Shown here piece after piece: positions 1-6,856 of a stretch of DNA of 64,000 nucleotides (its first letter is position 1; each line of letters starts with the position of its first letter). The DNA is from Rasiella rasia (GTDB taxonomy: Bacteria; Bacteroidota; Bacteroidia; Flavobacteriales; Flavobacteriaceae), in contig NZ_CP049057.1 of assembly GCF_011044175.1 (NCBI RefSeq), forward strand, positions 1,565,501 through 1,629,500, in the 5' to 3' direction. Both the position numbers and the translations under genes were made by a program. Under the pieces are notes generated by a model, which saw only the letters and a program-made list of their open reading frames with translations, was not told the origin of the DNA and did not search any database.

Positions 1-891
1 CAAGGCTTTTTCGTTAGCTGGTAGTTTCATCAAGGCAGCGAAATAGAGATTGGGATTTTTTACAAAATCCTTTCGGGCTTTGTAGGTCTCGGCAAAGTTG
101 CGTTTATAGCCAAAAGTCTTATCAAAAGTTTTTTCTGCATTCTTAAAGAATTTATCTCGGTCAAATCCCCGTTTTACGTTTTGCCCATTCAACTTTACAT
201 CTGACGCTTTGTATTTGCTTCCGGGCGATAAGCTGAATCTGTTGGACGCATCCTTACGGCTCACGATAATATGGATGTGGCTTTGGTTTCCATCTTTTTG
301 CATTCCCTGGACAATCCGTTTTCCATTTTGTTGGTGTGGTGCTTGGCGTTCCAGTTTGGCAATTTCCTTTTTCATCCTTTTAATATTTCCTTCTGCTCGT
401 CCTTCCTGAACGTTTCGGATTTCAGTTTTCAGCTGAAGTATTTTTGTTGCGAAAGGTTGGTTCTCTTTTACTTGAAAATCTGTCCCTTTAAATGTGCGTT
501 GGTGCTCTATTTTTGCATAGTACTTTATGTCATCTATGTTGACCGGTCGCCCTTTGATTTCCCTATTGAATGAAGCCACATAATCTTTCATCAGCTCTCT
601 GGTGTATCGTTTTAAATCTTTGCTACTGTTCTGAAGTTTTTGCAATTCATATTTTGAAGGACTAACGGTAATTGAGTAGAATCTTGGTTCGTGTTTTTCC
701 AGTTTGGCGGTATTCCCATCGATTTCCTTAATGACTTCCTCAGCAGAAATCTCATCGCCGTATTGATTGAAAAAATGTTCCATATCCTGCTGTTCCAAAC
801 CTTGATTTTCTTTCTCTAAATAGCCAACAAAATCTGCTGAACTTTTGGAAAAGTTACCGCCCATCTTTTGGGGTGTTATCGTGATGTACAT
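1..891 (-). CDS. DUF5712 family mobilization protein (MobB-type relaxase), 3' end cut by window edge
   Basis: The 297 visible codons run from ATG at 891 to the window edge; the C-terminus lies outside. The protein opens MYITITPQKMGGN, contains a lysine- and glutamate-rich helical stretch, and carries the histidine motif SHIHIIVSRKD around residues 205-215, followed by SLSPGSKYK. The HIHIIVS histidines resemble the metal-binding motif of HUH/MOB relaxases. Known: DUF5712 proteins are found in Bacteroidota conjugative elements beside BfmA/BtgA-type proteins, where they are called MobB. Inferred role: nicking at oriT and piloting the transferred strand. The start lies 11 nt after the stop of the BfmA-like gene, so the two are probably co-transcribed from the candidate oriT region at 1305-1748. 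The catalytic tyrosine was not identified. Confidence 0.8.
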   Translation of the reverse strand, partial: MYITITPQKMGGNFSKSSADFVGYLEKENQGLEQQDMEHFFNQYGDEISAEEVIKEIDGNTAKLEKHEPRFYSITVSPSKYELQKLQNSSKDLKRYTRELMKDYVASFNREIKGRPVNIDDIKYYAKIEHQRTFKGTDFQVKENQPFATKILQLKTEIRNVQEGRAEGNIKRMKKEIAKLERQAPHQQNGKRIVQGMQKDGNQSHIHIIVSRKDASNRFSLSPGSKYKASDVKLNGQNVKRGFDRDKFFKNAEKTFDKTFGYKRNFAETYKARKDFVKNPNLYFAALMKLPANEKAL

Positions 892-902
892 AGCTGGAAA
901 AA

Positions 903-1304
903 TTATAGTTCGTTCTTAATGTTTCGCTTTTCGCGAAAGCCTGCCTCGCCGGCAGGCAGGCGCACTTCTTTCTTTTCTTCGGCATATTTCTTTTCAACTA
1001 TCAATGGTTTTTTGTTGGGTTCTTCCATCACAAAAAGGGATTGCAACATTGCGACCGTAGGTTTGGTTTGTGTCTTTTCTACATCACGCATTATGGCGAT
1101 GACAGCATTGATTCTTTTCAAGAGCTTGGCTTCAATAGTTCTACCTGTAGGACCAAATTTTTCTCGTGGGGAAATCTCGTTATAGAGAAAGAAATCAAGG
1201 ATGTTTTCCATCGCTTCGGTGTGCGTTTTAAAGTGCATTTTGGAAAATTCCTGAAACCGCTTGGCAGTTTTTCGTTTGAACCTGATAGTGATGAATGAAT
1301 CCAT
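903..1304 (-). CDS. BfmA/BtgA family mobilization accessory protein
   Basis: A 133-residue basic protein starting MDSFITIRFKRKTAKRF. The N-terminal half (FKTHTEAMENILDFFLYNEISP) matches what I know of BfmA/BtgA mobilization proteins, small DNA-binding relaxosome partners encoded beside MobB-type relaxases. It directly precedes the relaxase gene and follows a hairpin-rich region that may be oriT, so binding there is a reasonable inference. The C-terminal tail reads RLPAGEAGFREKR. This stretch is encoded by the island's dispersed palindrome plus a GCCTGCC/GGCAGGC hairpin (925-962), so the tail looks like in-frame repeat insertion rather than family sequence. Confidence 0.8.
   Translation of the reverse strand: MDSFITIRFKRKTAKRFQEFSKMHFKTHTEAMENILDFFLYNEISPREKFGPTGRTIEAKLLKRINAVIAIMRDVEKTQTKPTVAMLQSLFVMEEPNKKPLIVEKKYAEEKKEVRLPAGEAGFREKRNIKNEL
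925..962. repeat. Compound palindromic repeat inside a CDS
   Basis: The core TTTCGCGAAA (929-938) is followed directly by a hairpin with arms GCCTGCC (939-945) and GGCAGGC (951-957). It lies in frame near the 3' end of the BfmA-like gene and encodes RLPAGEAGFREKR. The core matches the 16-nt palindrome found at five more sites in the island. Confidence 0.7.
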
Positions 1305-1748
1305 TTCCTTTCGCTTTTTTAAATGATTTGACGTAAAACCATCCCTGTTTACTGGTGTTTCAAGACCATTTGACGCAAATTGTTGGAATTTTTAAATCCT
1401 GCTTGATTTTAAATAGTTAAAAATCAATGGATTAAAACGAAAATGGAATATGTAACGTGGCGCAGCCCGTTACCCTCTTGCTATTCCTTTTCGTCACGTG
1501 CAAGCGTGACAAAAATCCATACAATCCAGCTAAAAAGCCGATTGCCATTTTCAGGGAAAATGATTTTCCGATATGTTATTTTTCGATGTGTAAGGGTATC
1601 GGCGAAAGTCGAAAAGTGGATAACCTTACTTTAATTTGAATGCTGAATTTCAGCGAAATAAAGATACGTATTTTTCTTGACTTCAAAATAATTACATACA
1701 AAAACACCTCTAAAATTTTAGAGGTGCTTGGTTCATTTTTGCTGAAAA
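1305..1748. other. 444 bp non-coding region upstream of the mobilization genes: candidate oriT
   Basis: No convincing ORF. It holds two 12-bp direct repeats, ATTTGACGTAAA (1326-1337) and ATTTGACGCAAA (1368-1379), 42 bp apart. There are two hairpins: arms GTAACG/CGTTAC (1452-1473, with an inner GGC/GCC pair) and GTCACG/CGTGAC (1493-1510). A terminator follows at 1705-1726. The position just upstream of the BfmA-like and relaxase genes is where Bacteroidota oriT sites commonly lie. The assignment is inferred from position and structure; no nic site could be recognised. Confidence 0.5.
1700..1726 (-). terminator. Rho-independent terminator after the 65-aa ORF
   Basis: A perfect 22-nt palindrome (1705-1726, arms CACCTCTAAAA/TTTTAGAGGTG). 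On the minus strand it is followed by TTTTT, 23 nt after the stop of the 65-residue gene. It separates that gene from the candidate oriT. Confidence 0.75.
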
Positions 1749-1946
1749 CTATATATTGAAAACGTAGGTATAGGAATATAAATTCCGAAGTGCTTCTTCT
1801 TCAATCATTGTTTCAAAACAGCCATAATTTTCTTTCACGTATTTGCGAATACTATCCCCAAATTTTCGTTTCACATCTTCTTTGGACGTTTCCAAAAGTC
1901 GGTTTTGAGCTTCCTCGCTCAAGTCTGTAAAATTGAGATATACCAT
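1749..1946 (-). CDS. Small hypothetical protein (65 aa)
   Basis: ATG start at 1946; the protein begins MVYLNFTDLSEEAQNRLLE. It is acidic, apparently helical, with no signal peptide or metal motif. I do not recognise a named family. The gene follows the DUF6876 gene by 10 nt in the same orientation and ends before a strong terminator, so it is most likely the last gene of a two-gene unit. That context and the lack of a better ORF on the other strand support it being real. Function unknown; an accessory role in the mobile element is the only inference context allows. Confidence 0.6.
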   Translation of the reverse strand: MVYLNFTDLSEEAQNRLLETSKEDVKRKFGDSIRKYVKENYGCFETMIEEEALRNLYSYTYVFNI

Positions 1947-1956
1947 AGCTTCATTT

Positions 1957-2337
1957 CTAATATTCGCTTGGTAGCATCAGCGTATCATTTACAAAAAACA
2001 ACCGCAGTTCATCGAGTGGAAAATCGGTGGCACGATAGCCGTGTTTTTCCAAAATAGTATCGTTGCCATCGCTGTAAATTATCTCGGCTTCGTAGCCTGT
2101 ATAATCCTGTTTTTCTTCGGGCAACCTTTTAAAATCGATAGTGATAAATTCGCTTCGGTTCATCAGACTTTTTGCAATTACGGAAGCATCCGTAATAAGC
2201 CAAAAACATTCGGCAACCTCGGAAAGATATTTCAATCCATCGGTAAATCGTGTTTTCAATAGCGGAATTTGATAGAACATTTCTGTTCCATTAAAATATT
2301 GCAACCGCTCTTTAATTTCGTTAACTTGTGCTTTCAT
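1957..2337 (-). CDS. DUF6876 family protein
   Basis: A 126-residue soluble protein starting MKAQVNEIKERLQYFNG and containing ECFWLITDASVIAKSL and EFITIDFKRLP. This matches my recollection of DUF6876, a family of unknown function found in Bacteroidota plasmids and conjugative elements. An in-frame TTG start at 2436 would add 33 residues, but that extension runs through the SSB terminator at 2368-2403 and overlaps ssb. The ATG at 2337 is therefore chosen. Neighbours are ssb upstream and the 65-aa gene downstream. No catalytic residues can be named. Confidence 0.75.
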   Translation of the reverse strand: MKAQVNEIKERLQYFNGTEMFYQIPLLKTRFTDGLKYLSEVAECFWLITDASVIAKSLMNRSEFITIDFKRLPEEKQDYTGYEAEIIYSDGNDTILEKHGYRATDFPLDELRLFFVNDTLMLPSEY

Positions 2338-2363
2338 TGTGCATATATTTAATGTGTGAATAA

Positions 2364-2403
2364 TGAAAAAGAGGGCGCAACTTTCCAGAGGAACGCCCTC
2401 TTT
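2364..2403 (-). terminator. Terminator downstream of ssb
   Basis: Arms AAAGAGGGCG (2368-2377) and CGCCCTCTTT (2394-2403). On the minus strand the hairpin follows the ssb stop by about 10 nt and ends in a T-rich tract. It uncouples ssb from the DUF6876 gene. Confidence 0.75.
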
Positions 2404-2413
2404 AATTTTAAGA

Positions 2414-2758
2414 TTACTTGTCGTTTTTACTTCCAAGCAAAAGGATTTCGTCGGCTACAACTTCCGTTACGTAACGTTGATTTCCGTCGTCGGTGGTGTA
2501 AGTTCGGGTCTTTAATTTTCCAGTAATCCCAACTTCTTTACCTTTTTCGACATATTTCTCAACGATTTCAGCAGTCTTGCCCCAAGCCACTACGGTATGC
2601 CAATTGGTGTCCGTTTGCTTTTCGCCTTTACTGTCTTTGTAATACTCGTTTGTGGCAAGTGAGAAGCGGGCTACTTTTTTTCCGCTTTCAAGGTTCGTAA
2701 TGGTCGGCTCTTGTCCAACGTTTCCGATTAACTGTACGTGATTTCTAATAGTACTCAT
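2414..2758 (-). CDS. ssb: Single-stranded DNA-binding protein, element-encoded
   Basis: A 114-residue OB-fold SSB. The order MSTIRNHVQLIGNVGQEP, FSLATNEYY, WHTVVAWGKTAEIVEKYV, KGKEVGITGKL and YVTEVVADEILLL is typical of the family. It binds ssDNA as an oligomer, presumably protecting the transferred strand after conjugation or during element replication. The acidic flexible tail and DDDLPF-like tip of chromosomal SSB are absent; the protein ends KNDK, as in many short plasmid or ICE SSBs. It stands alone between a structured non-coding region upstream and its own terminator. Confidence 0.92.
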   Translation of the reverse strand: MSTIRNHVQLIGNVGQEPTITNLESGKKVARFSLATNEYYKDSKGEKQTDTNWHTVVAWGKTAEIVEKYVEKGKEVGITGKLKTRTYTTDDGNQRYVTEVVADEILLLGSKNDK

Positions 2759-3527
2759 AATACAATGGTTTTAAATGCCCTTTATAGGCTTGATTAATAT
2801 TTCCCTTTTCAATTCAGATGAAATTTTAAGGGGTGTTTGTTCTTTTCTTTCGTGCATCGCACAATGGATAGAGTGGGTTTTGTCAAGACTTTTAGGGCAA
2901 AATCAGGTGTGTTTGCGACGTAGTAATCCCGCCTTTTTTTGCGGGATTCAAGGAAGTAGAAGCCTTATTTTTCACTAAAACTTGTATAGTCTTGACAAGT
3001 TCCATAAGGGCATTAGCAATTCTTTTAAAACCGGTTACGATTTGAGCGTACCGACAGTTAAGCGAAATGAGTGGCTGGGGTTAAATTAGAATTGGTTATG
3101 TCGTGCCTGTTTTTCGACGACCCGAAAAACAACAAAGGCTTTATCTATTATAAACCCCTTAAAATGTGTAAGACAGCGGTTCGGTTTTTAAGGATTTTCG
3201 AGTGAGGGCTCAAGAAGACCGCGCCGAAAATCCTGTTAAAAAAACCGAAGTGATGGCTTTCCGACGAAAAGCGGACTTAATTCACAATTTTGGCAGGAAT
3301 GTAGTGTCCCTTCCCAGAGCAGCGGGAAGGGTTAACGGAATGGAAAGCTGAAATTGGGGATTGTGTCCAAGATATTTGTAGTGAAGCTCTTTTCCCGGAA
3401 TGAAGTGGTTGCCTGCTTTTTTCGGCAGGTAAGCGTGGAATGTAGGGGAATGTGCTGAGTGGGAAAGTAAATGCTTGTGATATATTTAGTCATCCAGTTT
3501 AAGGTACTGGACAAACCTTTATTTAAT
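2759..3527. other. 770 bp non-coding, hairpin-rich region
   Basis: I see no supported gene here. Structures include AATCCCGC/GCGGGATT (2925-2948), enclosed by TGTCAAGACT (2881-2890) and AGTCTTGACA (2988-2997). An alternative pairing is AACTTGT/ACAAGTT (2979-3001). A long interrupted stem joins 3180-3200 with 3225-3249. A hairpin with arms CCCTTCCC and GGGAAGGG lies at 3308-3331. Several hairpins could switch pairing partners, which suggests a structured RNA or a replication/transfer origin. This is inference only. Confidence 0.5.
3308..3331. repeat. Strong hairpin CCCTTCCC / GGGAAGGG
   Basis: Perfect 8-bp arms with the loop AGAGCAGC, inside the non-coding region. The same arm sequence recurs, in swapped order, in the hairpin between the heme-binding and copper-ATPase genes (12959-13005). 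Confidence 0.6.
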
Positions 3528-4364
3528 TTATGCCATAGCATAGACTTCATCAAACAGCTTTTTATCCAACCGTTCTTGTTGGCCGAAGCTTTTCTTCAAT
3601 ACATTATGAAGTATAGAATTAAAGGCATTGTAACCCAGCCAAAGATTCGGTTCTTCATTAAGCAACAAGGCTTCGTAGTTCAATATTTCAATGACATCAC
3701 GAGACTTTTTTGAAGGGTCGCTGTTCTTGTCGCTACATTCGTATCTGAAGAGTTTGGTTTTGTCAAGAATGGCTTTAACAAATTCCTTGGTGTCGATGAT
3801 TTTAAATTCTTTCATCTTATCGAATTTCTTGGTAATGGTGTAGAACTCATTGTCCAGAAACTTATCGAACAGATTGTTCAGCCTTGGCATTATAAGGTGT
3901 GTGTTGTTCTTACTGTGCTTTATCGAAAACTCAATTTCCGCCTGAGAAACGTGTAAGCCATTGGAACATATTTCTCTATAAAACCCGAAGTGGCCAGAGG
4001 TCTTTTCACTACCGTCATACGAGTTCTTGAACCGAAGCATCGGCAGTATCAAATCCTTATCGTTCTTGACCGTAAACTGGCTTTTATCGTCGATGATAAA
4101 GTCGGTAATGAACGACCTGTCATTTTTATTGATGGTGCGCTTGTGGAAGTTCAGTTGTGCATCGGTTAGCATTTCTTCAGCTTTCTTAAAGAACAGTTGA
4201 TTCGGAATGTGTCCATAGCTGTTCGAGACCACATTAACGATTTTGCCATTTGAGATGATGGCATTTTCAAGCCCTCGTCTGGATTCCATCTGTGTCAGAC
4301 TCTTTAAGGATTTCATTTCTGATGGAACGAAGATTTCATCCTGTTGCAAATTTTGTAAATACAT
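3528..4364 (-). CDS. DUF932 domain-containing protein
   Basis: A 278-residue soluble protein starting MYLQNLQQDEIFVPSEM. Segments such as GRIVNVVSNSYGHIPN-like (here GKIVNVVSNSYGHIPN), RSFITDFIIDD, LRFKNSYDGSEKTSGHFGFYR and CSNGLHVS match the DUF932 (phage/plasmid-related TIGR03299-like) family, whose biochemical role is not established. Such proteins are common on plasmids and ICEs. The gene follows the 53-aa ORF by 17 nt, and the pair sits behind leader copy A (4555-4698), which duplicates the parB leader, so coordinated expression with parB is likely. Confidence 0.8.
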   Translation of the reverse strand: MYLQNLQQDEIFVPSEMKSLKSLTQMESRRGLENAIISNGKIVNVVSNSYGHIPNQLFFKKAEEMLTDAQLNFHKRTINKNDRSFITDFIIDDKSQFTVKNDKDLILPMLRFKNSYDGSEKTSGHFGFYREICSNGLHVSQAEIEFSIKHSKNNTHLIMPRLNNLFDKFLDNEFYTITKKFDKMKEFKIIDTKEFVKAILDKTKLFRYECSDKNSDPSKKSRDVIEILNYEALLLNEEPNLWLGYNAFNSILHNVLKKSFGQQERLDKKLFDEVYAMA

Positions 4365-4381
4365 AGCTTTTGAATTTTAGG

Positions 4382-4543
4382 TTAAACATTTTGTAATAGC
4401 AGAGAGTAGTACATCGGATGCTTTTCTCTGTAATAAGCCAAATGGCTTTCAGCACTTTCAATGGTGTAGTTTTCTTTACTCGATTGATAATGTATTTCAG
4501 CCTCTTGTGGCGAAATTTTAGATTTTTCAAATACTCGTTTCAT
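4382..4543 (-). CDS. Small hypothetical protein (53 aa) upstream of DUF932
   Basis: ATG at 4543 to TAA at 4382-4384. The product begins MKRVFEKSKISPQEAEIH and ends YYSLLLQNV. It is hydrophilic at the start and rich in Tyr and Ser. The start lies 11 nt downstream of leader copy A, mirroring how the parB start lies 13 nt downstream of copy B. That parallel is the best evidence that the ORF is translated. It lies in the same orientation as, and 17 nt before, the DUF932 gene. A 64-residue ORF in another frame of the same strand (4336-4530) overlaps DUF932 and was rejected. Function unknown. Confidence 0.6.
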   Translation of the reverse strand: MKRVFEKSKISPQEAEIHYQSSKENYTIESAESHLAYYREKHPMYYSLLLQNV

Positions 4544-4554
4544 AATTATATATT

Positions 4555-4698
4555 TTGATTAAACAATATTTGAGCAGCAACCAAACGGAAGCTAAAATCA
4601 CAGCTCAAAAGGAAACGGAATAAATGAGAAGAGGAATGCGCGCAACGGCTTTATGCCGTAGTCTTTTGATGGGTGTATTTTACGAGTTTACCTTTGCG
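4555..4698 (-). repeat. Leader repeat copy A (upstream of 53-aa ORF/DUF932)
   Basis: About 144 bp strongly similar by eye to 6607-6747. Both begin TTGATTAAACAATATTTG on the plus strand and share GGAAACGGAATAAATGAG, CGGCTTTATGCCG and TTTTACGAGTTTACC. Arms GAGC/GCTC and CGGC/GCCG are conserved in both copies, so a structured leader or operator is plausible. It probably carries the promoter of the minus-strand genes. Confidence 0.75.
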
Positions 4699-4754
4699 CT
4701 AACTATTGATTGATAATCTCCTTCCTCGTAAATACATTTTTAGGCACTATCATA

Positions 4755-4793
4755 AAAAAGAAGAAGGGCCAGCACGAATGCCGACCCTTCTTC
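4755..4793 (-). terminator. Terminator downstream of parB-like gene
   Basis: Arms GAAGAAGGG (4760-4768) and CCCTTCTTC (4785-4793). On the minus strand the stem is followed by a T tract at 4759-4754. It lies 13 nt past the parB-like stop. Confidence 0.8.
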
Positions 4794-4805
4794 AAACAAC
4801 AAAAG

Positions 4806-6593
4806 CTACTCGTTAAGCTCTTTGACTCTCTTTTCAAGAACTGCAATTCGCTCTTTCAAACGTGCTTCACGCTTTTCTCTCTTTTCGGTATATTCTTTCT
4901 CAATACTGGCAATCTTGGATTTGTAATATCCTTGCATCGCATTGTAGAATGAAATGTTCGTCAGGTTATTTAAGTGATTGCTCTCGCCAAAATGCACTTG
5001 CTTCGTGAGCATATACCGTATCAACTTGTGAAAGATTTCCTTTTTGAATTTCTTCTTGAAATTCTCGACCATTTCAACTTTGGTCATCTTGGACGTGTTG
5101 CCCAAGAACTTTGAAAAATATTTTTGTTGGCTCATATAGTCCACATTATTTTCAAAGAGCGATATCGAGAACGCCACCATTTCGTGTGTTGAAAGTGTCT
5201 TCTTCGTATCGATGTATTCGGTCTCACGAATCATTTGAACTACATCCTCGAACTGTTTGTTGTTCTCAATGTGCTTCTTACGGATTTCCCTTTCATTGAT
5301 TTTAATGATTTGTTCTTCGGGTGTACAATCCGCCATTTTTCTGTTGACTAATGGTGCTGAATACTCACTCGATTTATCTTTTGACTTTTCTATTACCTTG
5401 ACAAACACTTTTTTGTTCTGGTAGGTCTCAGGATGGAACACGATGCCGTTTACAAATCCATTGTCAGTTGCTGAATTGTAATTTTTCAATTCTTTTTCGT
5501 AGTTCTCAATGGCTTCCTTAAGCTCAGCTTTTAGTTCATCTTCAGAATAATCGTAATGTTGATATTCTATTTTGATGGCCTCTATTGTTGGCTTAATTGG
5601 TTCTTCGATTATTTCAACATCATCCAGTAGATAGACCTTCAAGCCATTTTTTTCCAACTGTGAAATAATGAGCTGATTGTTTTCGTCATCTGCCCAATAC
5701 TGTCTAATTTCAGGAATCAGTAGAATATTCTCTTTCTTGGATTTCTCAATCAGGTTCAAGAATGATTTACTTTTCTTCGTTTCAAAACAAGCTGATTTTG
5801 TGCAGACCATTTTACCCTCGCCGAACAGATTGCCTTGATTGGCTGCATTGAACGGACATTCTACACAAGACCCTGCTTTCGGCACCAACTTTTTATCCTT
5901 TACATCGAAAGATGCCGTTTCCAAATCATAGGTTTGGTCTTTTATCATCCTGTTAATTTGGTGTGCATTAAAATCCTCGCCCATCGTTTCCAACATCATC
6001 TGTTGTTCCTCTGGTGCAAAAAGTGCGACACCTACACCCAATGAAATGGTCATTTCGCCATTGCGGACAAAGTGCTTGAAGCCTTCTATCAAACCTGCCA
6101 ATTTTAGGCGTTGTCTGATAAAGTTGTCCGTTCTGCCCAATCGTTTTGCGATTTCTGTTGGTGCATACTTCTCGCTTAGGTAAGCAATCGCTTCAGCTTC
6201 TTCGGTAGGTTCTACATCCTGTCGTTGTAGATTTTCTATGATTTGAACTTCAAGAACATCATTGTTCTCATAAGTCCTCACGATGCAGGGTATGGTCTTT
6301 TTTCCTGCCAGCTTGCTTGCACGATATCTGCGTTCGCCCATCACGATGACATAATGGCCATTTAGTTGCCTTACCGTGATTGGTTGTAACACACCGTGAT
6401 TTTCGATACTCTCAGAAAGTTGCTGTAATGCGTCTTTGTTGAAAGTCTTTCTTGGTTGTTCTGGGTCAGTCTTGATGTTGCCCAATGGTAAGTTCTGAAT
6501 TTGAAGTACGGATGATTTCTTTCCATTCTCTTCTTTTTTGGCAGTTACTTTTGCTCTACTGCGCTTCTTTGTGGTACTCGCTTTTGTTGTCAT
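4806..6593 (-). CDS. ParB/RepB/Spo0J-family protein, long ICE/plasmid form
   Basis: 595 residues from ATG at 6593; an in-frame TTG at 6602 is less likely. After a Lys/Arg-rich N-terminus comes the ParB nuclease-like/CTPase domain with GERRYRASKLAGKK and ENLQRQDVEPTEEAEA. A helix-turn-helix follows at PTEIAKRLGRTDNFIRQRL. The middle holds a Cys cluster, C-x2-C-x17-C-x4-C (starting GSCVECPF), possibly zinc-binding. The C-terminus ends in a highly charged coiled-coil-like helix. Chromosomal ParB is near 300 residues, so this is the extended mobile-element type. No parA is visible in the window, so it may act as a partition protein with a distant ParA or as a regulator. It has its own leader (copy B) and terminator. 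Confidence 0.85.
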   Translation of the reverse strand: MTTKASTTKKRSRAKVTAKKEENGKKSSVLQIQNLPLGNIKTDPEQPRKTFNKDALQQLSESIENHGVLQPITVRQLNGHYVIVMGERRYRASKLAGKKTIPCIVRTYENNDVLEVQIIENLQRQDVEPTEEAEAIAYLSEKYAPTEIAKRLGRTDNFIRQRLKLAGLIEGFKHFVRNGEMTISLGVGVALFAPEEQQMMLETMGEDFNAHQINRMIKDQTYDLETASFDVKDKKLVPKAGSCVECPFNAANQGNLFGEGKMVCTKSACFETKKSKSFLNLIEKSKKENILLIPEIRQYWADDENNQLIISQLEKNGLKVYLLDDVEIIEEPIKPTIEAIKIEYQHYDYSEDELKAELKEAIENYEKELKNYNSATDNGFVNGIVFHPETYQNKKVFVKVIEKSKDKSSEYSAPLVNRKMADCTPEEQIIKINEREIRKKHIENNKQFEDVVQMIRETEYIDTKKTLSTHEMVAFSISLFENNVDYMSQQKYFSKFLGNTSKMTKVEMVENFKKKFKKEIFHKLIRYMLTKQVHFGESNHLNNLTNISFYNAMQGYYKSKIASIEKEYTEKREKREARLKERIAVLEKRVKELNE

Positions 6594-6606
6594 AATACTC
6601 AAATTT

Positions 6607-6747
6607 TTGATTAAACAATATTTGAGCAGAAACCAAACGGAAGATAAAATCTTGGCTCAAAAGGAAACGGAATAAATGAGTAGTGGAAGAAGCGTCGGCT
6701 TTATGCCGTAGTCTTTTGATGGAAGTATTTTACGAGTTTACCTTGCG
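6607..6747 (-). repeat. Leader repeat copy B (upstream of parB-like gene)
   Basis: About 141 bp strongly similar to 4555-4698 and placed the same way, 13 nt upstream of the ATG of the parB-like gene. The match ends abruptly at the coding region, so the duplication is of a control region and not of a gene. Confidence 0.75.
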
Positions 6748-6759
6748 GGTATATTGTAT

Positions 6760-6790
6760 GATAATAAACCCCTCTCTATCGAAAGGGGTT
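6760..6790 (-). terminator. Terminator of the copper operon
   Basis: Arms AACCCCT (6767-6773) and AGGGGTT (6784-6790). On the minus strand TTTATTAT follows, and on the plus strand ATAAAAAAAT follows. It lies about 65 nt after the adaptor stop at 6857, between the cargo operon and the parB leader. Confidence 0.65.
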
Positions 6791-6856
6791 ATAAAAAAAT
6801 TGAAAAGTATGTTAAAGGTTTTCGGTATTTAGCTTTTTAGAACGCTAAAAATAAAA

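Noticed and set aside
3332-3553. 73-codon minus-strand ORF
   Set aside because: It overlaps the 3' end of the DUF932 gene in another frame, and its translation is Thr/Ser/Phe-rich low-quality sequence with no family pattern.
4336-4530. 64-codon minus-strand ORF
   Set aside because: It overlaps both the DUF932 start and the better supported 53-codon ORF in another frame; the 53-codon ORF has the leader repeat at its start.
6594-6602. TTG start for the parB-like gene
   Set aside because: ATG at 6593 is a better codon and keeps the same distance to the leader repeat as in copy A.
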